A DNA stretch of 64,000 nucleotides from Pricia antarctica (GTDB taxonomy: Bacteria > Bacteroidota > Bacteroidia > Flavobacteriales > Flavobacteriaceae), in NCBI RefSeq assembly GCF_900101815.1, contig NZ_FNAO01000010.1:104069-168068 (forward strand), given 5' to 3'. The number at the start of each line of letters is the position of its first letter. Position 1 is the first letter of the stretch. The translations under genes and the position numbers were made by a program. The notes under the pieces are model-generated. The model did no database searches. It was given only the letters and a program-made list of their open reading frames with translations, and was not told the origin of the DNA. Below, one piece after another: positions 37,082 through 46,993 of the stretch.

Positions 37082-38740
37082 TTATTCATAGATATTTTCC
37101 ATATCATAGGCCTCCAACGAAAGCAGTTCGCTATCCTGTCCTTGAGAGCGTAGGGAAACGCCCAAACTATCCTCCATTCCGGGATAGACCCGCACAGCGA
37201 CGCAAAGTTTTCCATTAGCGAATACCTCGACCACACTTTTATCGATAAATACCCTTAATTTTAAGTTCTCATCGGGTTCCAGATAGAAAGAACCTGTTTC
37301 TGGGGCACGTGATTTCACGTCGGGTAGTATGGAGGAGTAAGATGAGTCTATGGTCAGCAAGCTGTTGAACTCTTGCTTCCAAGACTCCGGTCTGGGACGT
37401 TCGTAATTTCGGCCCTGCCATTTGCCCCGTTCTTTGTAAAAAGCAATCCTAGTGTATTCCTTTTTATCTGGGGAGCGCAGGACATTCAGTTCAACCATGG
37501 GTGCATCCTTGGCATCTATTTCTGCAACGATTTCCATAGCATTGCCACTGATATTGTCCAAAACGATTTCTTGATTGGCAGGAAGTGTTCTTTTTTCGAC
37601 GGTTCGCTTATTGGAGCGAAGTGATTCGATGTCCCCGGCAGGTTCTTGTAACAGGGTATCCTTACCCTTGAGCATCAGCCTTCTGGGAAGGCTCATGATC
37701 TGGTCCCATCCATCGGTAGGTTTTGCCGCGTTCATGTTAAAGATGATGATTACGTCTTTCCCATTGTTCGCGGGTGCTGCGGAGGGCGCATGTACCCCCG
37801 CCGGATTGGAGGCCCCAAAATTGAATTTCCCATGGCCAGTTGCTACAAACTTGTCACGCCGCTTGTCGTAGTCGCCCAAAAAGTATTGCCCTCCGCTAAT
37901 GTGGCTGTAAAAAGGAAGGATATGGCGATCGCCAATGGGCCAAAAATAAGGACAGGCACCATCATCGCCTACATGGGTAAAATGATCATTTTCTATAAAT
38001 TCGTGCATATATTCCCAAGTTTTTAGGTCCTCGGATTTGAACAGGTAGTTGGAAACCATTGGGTTGTCTCCGGGATTATCGTTGGTAATTCCGCCGGACA
38101 TAGAATAGTACACCCCATCCTTTTTCCAAATATTGGGATCGTAAACATAATACGGTAGGTCTTCACTGTTCGCGGTCATGGGAATTACGGCACCGTCACC
38201 GATTTTATCCCAATTCAACAAAAGTGGATCGTTAGAAGTAGCCACCATATTACCCAAGCGCGTACCATGGTACATGGCGATGACCCTATCGTCTTCTACC
38301 AAGGCCGACCCAGAATAGCATTGGTATTCCGGCCCCGGATAGATGGCATAGGGCAAATCCTTCCAATGCACCAGATCATCGCTTACCGTATGGCCCCAAT
38401 GCTGGCGTGTATCTTCCGGTGGATAGGCCTGATAGAACAGGTGCCATCTTCCTTGCCAGTAACTTAGTCCGTTGGGGTCGTTCAGGTTACCTTCGGGACT
38501 TACAAAATGGTAGCTTGGACGATACCGGTCGTGCTTCATTTTTTCACGGGATGCCGCGAACCGTATCATCAACGGATTGGCCTTTAACTCCTCCTCTTGT
38601 CTTTCGAGGGTATTGGAAAATTCGAACTTCGGGACTTTTGAAGTATAGTCCACAGATTTATCTTGAGCGGATGTCAAGTATACGGGACCCAACAAGGCAA
38701 AAAAGTAAATAGCGTATAGTGTATCTTTAATTTTAAGCAT
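37082..38740 (-). CDS. GH32-family protein lacking the canonical acid/base glutamate
   Basis: 552 residues from the ATG at 38740 (signal IYFFALLGPVYLTSAQ); an upstream in-frame start at 38803 is rejected. The GH32 propeller is clear: EGNLNDPNGLSYWQGRWHLFYQ holds the nucleophile Asp, YDPNIWKKDGVYY matches the RDP block, and VVEVFANGK lies in the C-terminal beta sandwich. At the ECP block, where the acid/base Glu normally sits, the sequence reads DDGACPYFWPIG, so Glu is replaced by Ala. The enzyme may use another residue, belong to a divergent subgroup, or only bind fructan. The GH32 encoded at 43782 keeps ECPDLF. Its gene follows a strong terminator, so expression may differ from that of susCD. 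Confidence 0.88.
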   Translation of the reverse strand: MLKIKDTLYAIYFFALLGPVYLTSAQDKSVDYTSKVPKFEFSNTLERQEEELKANPLMIRFAASREKMKHDRYRPSYHFVSPEGNLNDPNGLSYWQGRWHLFYQAYPPEDTRQHWGHTVSDDLVHWKDLPYAIYPGPEYQCYSGSALVEDDRVIAMYHGTRLGNMVATSNDPLLLNWDKIGDGAVIPMTANSEDLPYYVYDPNIWKKDGVYYSMSGGITNDNPGDNPMVSNYLFKSEDLKTWEYMHEFIENDHFTHVGDDGACPYFWPIGDRHILPFYSHISGGQYFLGDYDKRRDKFVATGHGKFNFGASNPAGVHAPSAAPANNGKDVIIIFNMNAAKPTDGWDQIMSLPRRLMLKGKDTLLQEPAGDIESLRSNKRTVEKRTLPANQEIVLDNISGNAMEIVAEIDAKDAPMVELNVLRSPDKKEYTRIAFYKERGKWQGRNYERPRPESWKQEFNSLLTIDSSYSSILPDVKSRAPETGSFYLEPDENLKLRVFIDKSVVEVFANGKLCVAVRVYPGMEDSLGVSLRSQGQDSELLSLEAYDMENIYE

Positions 38741-38744
38741 TATA

Positions 38745-38760
38745 TTACTTTTTAAAGTAA
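38745..38760 (-). promoter_or_regulatory. Dyad directly upstream of the second GH32 gene
   Basis: TTACTTT-TT-AAAGTAA is a perfect dyad that ends 4 bases from the ATG at 38740 and lies between it and the susCD terminator. It could form a short stem in the 5' leader or be an operator. Confidence 0.3.
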
Positions 38761-38777
38761 ACGATTTAGGGGAAAAA

Positions 38778-38799
38778 ACACGGGTCCTCCGACCCGTGT
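38778..38799 (-). terminator. Intrinsic terminator after susD of the fructan locus
   Basis: A perfect 9-base GC-rich stem (ACACGGGTC / GACCCGTGT) with a 4-base loop, read on the minus strand, is followed directly by a run of T. It starts 57 bases after the susD stop and separates the MFS-GH32-susC-susD transcript from the GH32/PD40 genes. Confidence 0.85.
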
Positions 38800-38856
38800 C
38801 CAAAAACTAACTCAAACTAACTCAAATCACTGAATTATTCTTCAACCACAAGGAAA

Positions 38857-40608
38857 TTAGTAGCCAGGGTTTTGTACATAAACTCCTCCCGTAAAATCTA
38901 TTTCCCGCTGTGGTATTGGATAATATTCGTCCCTGCCCGCAGTAAACTGCGCATTGTTCAGGAAATCCCTTTTGGTTTTCTCTTCGGCCAAATAAGCGTT
39001 TAAAACTTCCTCTGCTATGCCCCATCTGACTAGGTCAAAGAAACGTGGACCTTCCATACCAAATTCCAATCTGCGTTCGAACATCAGAGCTTTCATCGCA
39101 AACTCTTTATCTGGAAAAGCGCTATAAGTCCCGATATTGTAAATATCGTTCGCTCCGGCATCTAAGGGACGTTGTGTACTAGCGGCAGCACGTTCCCTTA
39201 TCTGGTTGATGATAGGCAAGGCCTCGTCCCATCTATTCAATTGTATCAATGCTTCGGCTTTGAAGAGCAGCACATCTGCATAACGGATAAAATCCACATT
39301 CTTGGAAGTCCCCATGAAAGGCCCTTCCTTTTTATAACAGGAACAATCGGGTGCCTGCTGTTCTTTCATATTCCCAAAATAGCCATATACCCCAGGATCT
39401 CGCGCCCAGCTAAAGTTATATACCAAATCGCCCGGTTCATTGAGGGTGTTTCTATATTTAAATGGCCTACCGGGTACCCCTACTGTATGGTCGAGTCTTG
39501 GGTCGACGGTAAGGCCTGCATCAGGGGGCGTCTCGCCATCGGCATTTAAATTCGTAAAAATATCGGTATCGTTAAATGTGTCCAACAATGGAAGTCCGTT
39601 TGCGTCGGTCTTGAAAGCATTCACCATGTTTTGGCTTGCCAAATGAAAACCACAGCAACCATACAATGCTGTGCCGTGCGGTGAATTTAGTCCTGTTACA
39701 TAACTTACCCTTCCTACTGTTGTACCGTCATTTATTGAAAATTGGGCCGCCCAGATGGATTCGGAACCGTTATCAAAACCGTCCAAATAATTATTACCGT
39801 AATCCGGCTCTAAACTTCCGGTAACCTCATCGGCATAATCAATGACCTCTTGCAAACGTGCCGGATTTATTCCTGTCACCTGATGTTCTTCATTCTGTTC
39901 GTAAGCCTGGTACAACCGTAATTTAGCCAAATAAGCCGCAGCCGCATTACGATCTGCCCTTCCTGGTTCTTCCTGTGATTGGGGAAGGTTGTCGTAGGCG
40001 TATAGAAAATCTTCGGCAATGGTATTCCACAGATCTTCATCGGAGACATCATTGGAAACTAAGGCAATTTCCTCCTGAGTAAGCCCTTCCCTAATATAAG
40101 GAATCTTGTTGAACAACAGCTTTAGCATAAAATGGGAATGTCCTCTTAAGAATCGAAGTTCGGCCTGCCGAGCGGTTTTATTCGGAACATCGGCTTCGGA
40201 TAGGTCATTAATTACTGAAAGAGCAAAATTAGCTCTCGAAATCGCCTTATAAAAATTGGTCCAGGTCGCTGGGGCCATATCGCCGCCGTCATCGGGCACT
40301 GTCAAATTGTATTGTTCATAATGGTCCACAATATTAACATCCCCTCGGCCACCACCACCCTTGTACGAGTCATCCGAACGCACACTGCCATATACCCACA
40401 TATGGGTGAGGGGACCACTAATTTGATCATTGGCGATGCCGGCATACGCTGCTGTAACTAATGCTTCGACGTTATCGGCGGTCGCAACGCTTTCACTGGA
40501 CAACGCTCCTTCCGGCTCATACTCCAAAAAGGTATCCGAACATGAGAGTAGTAGATGTGCTGACAATATTACCAATATAATTAATTTGTAATTTTTCATG
40601 ATTTTCAT
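38857..40608 (-). CDS. SusD-type lipoprotein of the fructan locus
   Basis: 583 residues. The signal ends at LLLSC; MKIM at the start offers ATGs at 40608 and 40599. Family blocks: RQAELRFLRGHSHFMLKLLFN, NVDFIRYADVLLFKAEALIQL, IINQIRERAA, MFERRLEFGMEGPRFFDLVRWG and the terminus YVQNPGY. It is the outer-membrane lid lipoprotein that binds oligosaccharide and partners the SusC encoded 2 bases upstream. Fructan as ligand is inferred from the two GH32 genes and the sensor. A terminator follows 57 bases later. Confidence 0.93.
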   Translation of the reverse strand: MKIMKNYKLIILVILSAHLLLSCSDTFLEYEPEGALSSESVATADNVEALVTAAYAGIANDQISGPLTHMWVYGSVRSDDSYKGGGGRGDVNIVDHYEQYNLTVPDDGGDMAPATWTNFYKAISRANFALSVINDLSEADVPNKTARQAELRFLRGHSHFMLKLLFNKIPYIREGLTQEEIALVSNDVSDEDLWNTIAEDFLYAYDNLPQSQEEPGRADRNAAAAYLAKLRLYQAYEQNEEHQVTGINPARLQEVIDYADEVTGSLEPDYGNNYLDGFDNGSESIWAAQFSINDGTTVGRVSYVTGLNSPHGTALYGCCGFHLASQNMVNAFKTDANGLPLLDTFNDTDIFTNLNADGETPPDAGLTVDPRLDHTVGVPGRPFKYRNTLNEPGDLVYNFSWARDPGVYGYFGNMKEQQAPDCSCYKKEGPFMGTSKNVDFIRYADVLLFKAEALIQLNRWDEALPIINQIRERAAASTQRPLDAGANDIYNIGTYSAFPDKEFAMKALMFERRLEFGMEGPRFFDLVRWGIAEEVLNAYLAEEKTKRDFLNNAQFTAGRDEYYPIPQREIDFTGGVYVQNPGY

Positions 40609-40610
40609 TT

Positions 40611-43600
40611 TTAAAAGTTCACGTTAAGACCCAATGAAAGCACGGTAGGTACTGGAATAGTATTAGTGTCCGTCCGCTCCGGATCCGATCCTATATAATC
40701 CCCTGGGGTAAACCAGAAAAGGTTTTCCCCTTGAAAATAAATCCTCAATGCCGTCATCCCGCCCCATTGGGCTATAAGATTCTCAGGAAGGGAATAGCCC
40801 AACTGTAAATTCCTTATCTTAAAATAGGAGTTGTTCCTCAAAATATAGTCGGAAGTATCGGTAAAGTTATTGACCAGAGACAACGAAGGGATGTCGGAAC
40901 CCGTATTGTCGGGGGTCCAAGAATTCAGCACGCCAAGACCGGCATTCTCCCTCCCCTGAACAAAATTATTCCAGAATATATAGGGATCTGTTCCGCTGCG
41001 TCCCGCTACACCGGAACCAAACATGGCAAAATCAAAATTTTTGTACCCTAGGTTTACGCTAATCCCATACTCCAAATCGGGAAGGGTAATTCCTATGAAA
41101 TCCCGATCTGAACCATTGATGACACCATCATTGTTCAAATCAACGATTTTTATTCCGCCGGGCCTAGCATTTCCTGTCTGTGCACCACCGGTAGGGTGTG
41201 CGTCGACTTCAGCCTGACTTTGAAAAAGACCATCCGTTTTATACCCAAATATCGAAAACTGGGACCTGCCGATGATAGAGTTTTCGGCCGTTCCCGGAAA
41301 GGCCGACCTGACTTCCTCGGGCAACTCGGTAATCTTATCCTTGAAGGCCCCAAAATTGGCAGAGACGCTAAAAGAAAGCTCGTTTTCCCATGTTTTGGCA
41401 TATCCAAGCGAAAGTTCCCAGCCCTTGGTTTCGGTGGTGGCACCGTTCAAAACTCGCTGTTGGCCCTCACCAATAACAGAAGCTATGGGAGGTGTAGTTA
41501 AAATATCGCTGGTATTTCTGGTAAAGTAATCAAATGAACCGTTGATGGCATTGTTCAAAAACCCGAAATCAATACCAAAATTCCATTCCTTGGTGGTTTC
41601 CCATTTCAGATCTGGGTTTGCCGCCTGTACCGATACGAATCCAGAAGGCAGATTACCGGAATTATTGCCGCCCAGGTCATATGCCGTACCTATATTGTAC
41701 CATTGGTCGAAACCGGTACTACCAAATTGACTGAAAACCGGCCCATATCTTGACTCGTATAGACCAAAACGGGCCAAATCCCCGATTTCTTGATTACCTA
41801 CTTCGCCATAACCCGCTCGAAGTTTTAGATTTGAAACCACCTCCACATCACTCATAAACTGCTCATTATTGATTCGCCATCCAAGAGTACCAGCAGGGAA
41901 AATACCATATCTGTTATTAGCGCCGAATCTAGAAGAACCGTCCCTGCGTAACGTAAAGGATGCCAAATACCTGTCGGAAAAAGCATAGTTCAGTTTCCCA
42001 AATTGTGAGGATAACCTGCTCCCAGTTGATCTGCCCTGTGAGGTTCTTGGCCCCGATGCCGCGTTCAAGACAAAGTAGTCTTCCGTCTCAACAGCAAAAT
42101 CATCGGCAGAAGCAAAGACGGAATCAAAATCGTCTTTAATGGATTCGACCCCCAAAAGAACTCCTATCCGATGTTCACCCAATTCTACATTGTAGTTCAA
42201 GGTATTAGAGAATACCAAACTCGTAAACTTGTTGGTATCCAAAATAAGTCGATTTGTATTTCGTGAAACAAACCCATTATCGACCTTTCGTTCGACATTC
42301 TTACTTTTGTAATCGTTGAAATCTATTCCCAGACTGGAACGGAAGGTCAAATTTTCGAGTATTTGCAGTTCAGCAAAAATGTTACCGAAAAAATTGTTCC
42401 GCTCCGTATTGTCCCACTGGTTTAAAAATTGCATTAATACTGGGTTGTTTCTATCGGAGTATCCTGCACCGATGGGACCCGCAAAATCACCATTACTATC
42501 GCGCAACGGTATGGTCGGAGCCAAGGTGATTGCAAGTCCGGGTGTGGGGGCATTCCCTACATCCCTTGCCGCCAAGGTTTCAGCCGATGTCGAAAATTGT
42601 GTGTTAACACCAAACTGCAGTTTGTCTTTGAAAAGCTTGGTGGCACCATTTATCTTTGCTGTGTACCGGTCGTAACTGGTATTTTTTAGCATGCCTGTAT
42701 TTTTCAAATATCCTATGTTGATTAAAAGGGAAGATTTATCAGAACTTGCCGCAACCGTTGCCTCATTGTTAAAGACATAGCCTGTTTTGTAGGTTTCATC
42801 TTGCCAATCGGTATTTCCAGCAGGTACGTTTGGATCACCACCCACGAAAGGTTGTATCCCTACACTATTTAGTACGGGGTTAGCAAAATCGCCGTTCCAG
42901 TCAAAACTGTAAATTTCGCCATATCCGCCTGCGGGATCGGCACCATCATTAACCGAGGCGCGCCACAGTGCATCGCCCCGTTGCTGCGAACTTAACATAT
43001 CGTACCGCTGATTTTTTTCGGACTGCACGGAAACTATCGAATTGATGGAGACACTTAGTGTTTCCCCCCTCGGAGCCCTGTTCTTCGTAGAAACGATGAT
43101 TACGCCGTTAGCCGCCCGAGAACCATATAGGGAAGAGGCCGACGCATCCTTTAGCACCTGGATAGATTCAATCGTGTTGGGGTTAAGGCTTGCAAACACT
43201 TCAGGCCGTTTTGTGGGGACACCATCGATAACGTACAAAGGATCATTATTACCCAAAGTGGTGGCCCCTCGGATCAGAATACGACTGCTCGCCCCGGTAG
43301 GGTTACCGGATTTTTCCACAAAAAGGCCTGGCACTCTTCCCTGTAAGGCCTGCATTGCATTGCCAGAACTCAGGCTCTGCCCTTCTATAGGGGCAATATC
43401 CACAACCGTAACAGCACCAGTTAGGTCAACTCTTCGCTCGGTCGCGTATCCTGTCAGTACAACTTCATCGAGTTGCTGTGCATCGGGCTGTAAGGAGGCA
43501 TTGATAGCGGATTGCCCGTTCACTTGCACTTCTAGCCTCGAAAAACCGACATAGGTAAAAGCTAGTGTCGCATCGGAAGCTACATCGTCAAGAGTATAAT

Positions 43601-43769
43601 TACCATCAAAATCGGTGGTGGTACCCGTGGTGGTGCCTAGGATAACAACGGAGGCGCCCGGCAAGGGCATACCGTCATCTGCAGAGGTAACCGTACCGGA
43701 TACCTGCATTTGTGACAGCAGGACTAAAGGTCCCAAGATCAGCAGAAATAATAGGAGTTTCATTTTCAT
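40611..43769 (-). CDS. SusC-type TonB-dependent receptor of the fructan locus
   Basis: 1052 residues. A short signal (LLLFLLILGPLVLLSQ) leads into the carboxypeptidase-regulatory-like domain (PLPGASVVILG, TDFDGNYTL), then DEVVLTGYATERRVDLTGAV, the plug (SIQVLKDASASSLYGSRAANGVI) and a long barrel ending in LSLGLNVNF. No STN domain is present, so control is expected from the hybrid sensor at 46994 instead of a sigma/FecR pair. The gene is 12 bases after the GH32 gene and 2 bases before susD, a tight operon. Confidence 0.94.
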   Translation of the reverse strand: MKMKLLLFLLILGPLVLLSQMQVSGTVTSADDGMPLPGASVVILGTTTGTTTDFDGNYTLDDVASDATLAFTYVGFSRLEVQVNGQSAINASLQPDAQQLDEVVLTGYATERRVDLTGAVTVVDIAPIEGQSLSSGNAMQALQGRVPGLFVEKSGNPTGASSRILIRGATTLGNNDPLYVIDGVPTKRPEVFASLNPNTIESIQVLKDASASSLYGSRAANGVIIVSTKNRAPRGETLSVSINSIVSVQSEKNQRYDMLSSQQRGDALWRASVNDGADPAGGYGEIYSFDWNGDFANPVLNSVGIQPFVGGDPNVPAGNTDWQDETYKTGYVFNNEATVAASSDKSSLLINIGYLKNTGMLKNTSYDRYTAKINGATKLFKDKLQFGVNTQFSTSAETLAARDVGNAPTPGLAITLAPTIPLRDSNGDFAGPIGAGYSDRNNPVLMQFLNQWDNTERNNFFGNIFAELQILENLTFRSSLGIDFNDYKSKNVERKVDNGFVSRNTNRLILDTNKFTSLVFSNTLNYNVELGEHRIGVLLGVESIKDDFDSVFASADDFAVETEDYFVLNAASGPRTSQGRSTGSRLSSQFGKLNYAFSDRYLASFTLRRDGSSRFGANNRYGIFPAGTLGWRINNEQFMSDVEVVSNLKLRAGYGEVGNQEIGDLARFGLYESRYGPVFSQFGSTGFDQWYNIGTAYDLGGNNSGNLPSGFVSVQAANPDLKWETTKEWNFGIDFGFLNNAINGSFDYFTRNTSDILTTPPIASVIGEGQQRVLNGATTETKGWELSLGYAKTWENELSFSVSANFGAFKDKITELPEEVRSAFPGTAENSIIGRSQFSIFGYKTDGLFQSQAEVDAHPTGGAQTGNARPGGIKIVDLNNDGVINGSDRDFIGITLPDLEYGISVNLGYKNFDFAMFGSGVAGRSGTDPYIFWNNFVQGRENAGLGVLNSWTPDNTGSDIPSLSLVNNFTDTSDYILRNNSYFKIRNLQLGYSLPENLIAQWGGMTALRIYFQGENLFWFTPGDYIGSDPERTDTNTIPVPTVLSLGLNVNF

Positions 43770-43781
43770 AATAGTTGAGAT

Positions 43782-45392
43782 TTAGTTAAATTTTAATTCA
43801 TGTATTTCGACGTGCTTTAGTTTAAGTTTGTCGTCATCTGATTGTATCGATAAGGTTTCAAAAGGTGCGTTCGGAAAGAATATTTCGGTCATAACGTTGA
43901 GCCCATCGTCATAGAACAGTTCTATCGATGTTTTATCCAATAAAATCCTTCCCGACAAACTTGTCGCTTTCGAAATTCGTGGGGCTGTGATAATCGTATT
44001 TGCAAAATTTTTGGAGAAGTCTATTTTTCCGGATTTTGACCGGTCGACATAAAAGTTTTTGTCGTTACCATTATATCCAAACGAAAGTTCATCCCCCCCC
44101 GAATTGGTTAGCTTGAAGTTGAAACCGCCATCCTCGATATCCGAAATATCGAAGATGAGCTCGGCCCGGGACAGATCGATGGTTTCTGAATCGACGAGTT
44201 TCGTTTCCTCATTGACCGTTACACCGCCCTCTTTGTGTTTTTTGCCGCGATGTCCGATAATTTCGTCCGTAGGCCTAAAGACCAACCGATAGATACCGTC
44301 CGATTTTACGAGCCTTAGTTCTCGGGGCACTGTCATGGCGCTACGCCATGTTTCGGTAGGCACTTCGTTGGCATATTGCCAGTTTGACATCCAACCAATA
44401 AACAGTTTTGCGCCATCGGAAGTCGATATATTGGACCAGGTGACTCCCGCGTAATTGTCCTTTCCGAAATCGGCCCAAAAATCATGTTTCTTCTGCATTT
44501 CATCTTTGAAATTCTCATCGACCATGAACTTTTTTCCATCGAAATCTCCGATGAAATACTGGGTGGCACTTCCCCCATTGGGCCCACCCGGATTGATACT
44601 TACCAAGTGCACCCATTTGGTCTCATCGGTATCCTGCACTTTCAGCGGAAATAGGTCCGGACATTCCCAGACACCATCGTGATTACCGATTCCTTCGCCA
44701 AAAGTGGAAAGCAATTCCCAATCCTTTAGATTTGCAGAGCTATAAAAATAAGTCTCCTGTCCAGCCGCCAGGACCATATTCCATTGTTTGTGCTCAGCGT
44801 CCCATGAAACTTTTGGATCTCTAAAGTCACGCGCACCTGGATTCTTTATTACCGGATTCCTATCGTACTTCGTCCATGTTAGACCTTCGTCCAAAGAATA
44901 GGCAATGCCTTGAGTCTCCACATCAGTTTTCTTTGCTTCGGCTTTTTTGGGATTGTGGTAGGTGAACATGGCAATAATTGGGGGTATACCATTTTTGCCA
45001 AAGCCAGAAGTATTATCATGATCGACCACGGCACTGCCCGAAAAGATATATCCCAATTCATCGGGATACAATGCAATAGGCTGTTCCTTCCAAGTTACCA
45101 GATCGGAGCTGGTAGCATGCCCCCAGTGCATGGGTCCCCAAACGTTATCATCCGGGTAATGTTGATAATAAAGATGATAGTAATCTTTGTAATAGAACAT
45201 CCCATTAGGATCGTTCATCCATCCACTCTTTGGGGTAAAATGGAAGTTTGGACGGAATAGTTGCTCCTCGGACATTGCTGCCTGTTTCATGCGTGTTGAG
45301 TCTTGAGCATTTTTCTTTTTATCAGCATTCTTGCATCCGACAATTCCCATAAACAATACTACGGTCGTTAATTTTACTAGTGTGTTTCTCAT
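43782..45392 (-). CDS. GH32 fructan beta-fructosidase lipoprotein (levanase/inulinase type)
   Basis: 536 residues with a lipoprotein signal (VLFMGIVGC). All three GH32 signature blocks are canonical: SGWMNDPNGMFYY (nucleophile), GARDFRDPKVSWD (transition-state Asp) and DGVWECPDLFPL (acid/base Glu). A C-terminal beta sandwich carries DKTSIELFYDDGLNVMTEIFF. It should cleave fructose from levan, inulin or sucrose-type oligosaccharides at the cell surface or in the periplasm. The gene lies 12 bases after the MFS porter gene and 12 bases before susC. Levan versus inulin preference cannot be read. Confidence 0.93.
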   Translation of the reverse strand: MRNTLVKLTTVVLFMGIVGCKNADKKKNAQDSTRMKQAAMSEEQLFRPNFHFTPKSGWMNDPNGMFYYKDYYHLYYQHYPDDNVWGPMHWGHATSSDLVTWKEQPIALYPDELGYIFSGSAVVDHDNTSGFGKNGIPPIIAMFTYHNPKKAEAKKTDVETQGIAYSLDEGLTWTKYDRNPVIKNPGARDFRDPKVSWDAEHKQWNMVLAAGQETYFYSSANLKDWELLSTFGEGIGNHDGVWECPDLFPLKVQDTDETKWVHLVSINPGGPNGGSATQYFIGDFDGKKFMVDENFKDEMQKKHDFWADFGKDNYAGVTWSNISTSDGAKLFIGWMSNWQYANEVPTETWRSAMTVPRELRLVKSDGIYRLVFRPTDEIIGHRGKKHKEGGVTVNEETKLVDSETIDLSRAELIFDISDIEDGGFNFKLTNSGGDELSFGYNGNDKNFYVDRSKSGKIDFSKNFANTIITAPRISKATSLSGRILLDKTSIELFYDDGLNVMTEIFFPNAPFETLSIQSDDDKLKLKHVEIHELKFN

Positions 45393-45404
45393 TGTATTTT
45401 GCTT

Positions 45405-46754
45405 CTAAATGACTGCCTTATTCTTGGTCCTATGGGGCCTGATCAAGGATTTGCTCAATGCTTCTAAGGGCACCCCTTTGGTTTCTGGCATCACAAATGC
45501 TACGAACAGCAACTGCAATACCATCATAAATGAAAAAAATGAAAAAACTATCCCGGGCCCAATGGTGGTGAAGAGGATAGGAATTAATGATGGCACTATT
45601 GCAGCCAATATCCAATGAACCGAACTTCCGAAACTTTGCCCATAGCCTCTCAAATGGTTAGGGAATATTTCCGAGATAAATACCCATATTACGGTTCCTT
45701 GGCCAACGGCATGGGCCGCAATGAACATGAAAAGAAATATTGCTACCGAAATACCTTCCCAATTGAAGAAAAAAGCACAGGCCACTAACGTTAATGAAAT
45801 AATGTATCCGACAGATCCTATATACATCAATTGCTTTCTTCCCATACGATCTATCAGGAATATGCCTAGAAGGGTAAAAAGCATATTGGTGACACCTATA
45901 CCTATACTGCTCAAAAGGGCAGTACTTGCACCCAGGCCTGCTTCTTCCAAAATTCTGGGCGCGTAATATAGAAATGCATTTATGCCGGAAAGCTGATTAA
46001 AGAATGCAATGCCGAATGCCAATATTAAGGGAAATCGGTACTTGTGCATGAAAATATTTTCACCAGATACCATATTTTCATTTTCGGTATTGATTTCCAA
46101 CATTAACTGCTCTACATCCTCACCGGGGTTGGTGATACCCAATACATTCCGGGCTTCGTCAATCTTTAATCTGGACATTAACCACCTAGGACTTTTTGGT
46201 ATAGTCAGCGCGAGAACGGTGTAGATTGCCGCCGGAACAGCCTCAACGCCCAACATCCATCGCCACGCATTTTCACCTATGTTGTTTATGAGGTAATTAG
46301 AGAAAAAAGCGATAAGAATACCGAATACAATATTGAACTGGTACAGGCCGACCAATTTCCCCCTGTCCTTTGCCGGTGCAATTTCAGAGATGTAGGCGGG
46401 TGCGGCAATCGTGGATGCTCCAACGCCTAGACCTCCAATAAAACGAAATATGGCAAAGGTTACAGGGTCTTTGGCAAAAGCCGAACCCAAGGCCGAAATA
46501 GTGAAAAGAACCCCAATCCATATTAGGGTTTTCTTTCGGCCGAGCTTATTTGTGGGGATACCCCCAAGAATCGCCCCGACCACGGTACCCCAAAGCGCCA
46601 TTCCGATAACTATGACACCGTGAAATACATCGGAAGACTCCCACAACGTCTGAAGTTTTTTGTCCGCACCAGAAATTACTACGGTATCAAATCCGAAAAG
46701 GAATCCCGCCAAGGCAGCCGTAATAGACCAGATCCATATTTTTTTCATATTCAC
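45405..46754 (-). CDS. MFS sugar porter (probable fructose permease)
   Basis: 449 residues with twelve hydrophobic segments. Sugar-porter signatures: GFDTVVISGADK in helix 1, GRKKTLIWIGVLF between helices 2 and 3, DRGKLVGLYQFNIVFGI in the middle, PKSPRWLMSRL after helix 6, DRMGRKQLMYIG and the terminal PETKGVPLEAL. These carry monosaccharides across the inner membrane with protons. Its place as first gene of a GH32-susC-susD operon points to fructose. The equivalent Bacteroides fructan locus also encodes an inner-membrane monosaccharide importer. Confidence 0.9.
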   Translation of the reverse strand: MNMKKIWIWSITAALAGFLFGFDTVVISGADKKLQTLWESSDVFHGVIVIGMALWGTVVGAILGGIPTNKLGRKKTLIWIGVLFTISALGSAFAKDPVTFAIFRFIGGLGVGASTIAAPAYISEIAPAKDRGKLVGLYQFNIVFGILIAFFSNYLINNIGENAWRWMLGVEAVPAAIYTVLALTIPKSPRWLMSRLKIDEARNVLGITNPGEDVEQLMLEINTENENMVSGENIFMHKYRFPLILAFGIAFFNQLSGINAFLYYAPRILEEAGLGASTALLSSIGIGVTNMLFTLLGIFLIDRMGRKQLMYIGSVGYIISLTLVACAFFFNWEGISVAIFLFMFIAAHAVGQGTVIWVFISEIFPNHLRGYGQSFGSSVHWILAAIVPSLIPILFTTIGPGIVFSFFSFMMVLQLLFVAFVMPETKGVPLEALSKSLIRPHRTKNKAVI

Positions 46755-46769
46755 AATTCTAGTATACTC

Positions 46770-46973
46770 CGGCGAATATATTCATAAATATAAATTGGCT
46801 ATTTTGACGATGTTACAATGTGTTGTGATTTAGTTAAGAAGAAATTAAAAGGAAGGCAACGGTTTCAATATCAGGTGAATAAACCATAAACGACCAGAAC
46901 CGCTAACAAGGTAATTATACTGAGGTAACCTATATGTTTAAAATTGATACATAAAAAGGAAAAATATTCGCCG
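46770..46973. promoter_or_regulatory. Control region between fructan sensor and MFS-GH32-susCD operon
   Basis: CGGCGAATAT (46770-46779) is repeated in inverse orientation as ATATTCGCCG (46964-46973), 184 bases apart. The first copy lies 16 bases upstream of the porter start codon and overlaps a palindrome GAATATATTC (46774-46783). The second is close to the sensor stop. These are candidate sites for the AraC-type output domain of the sensor. A TATATTTA element with one mismatch to TAnnTTTG precedes the porter gene on the minus strand. Confidence 0.4.
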
Positions 46974-46993
46974 TTTACCGATGATAATTAACC

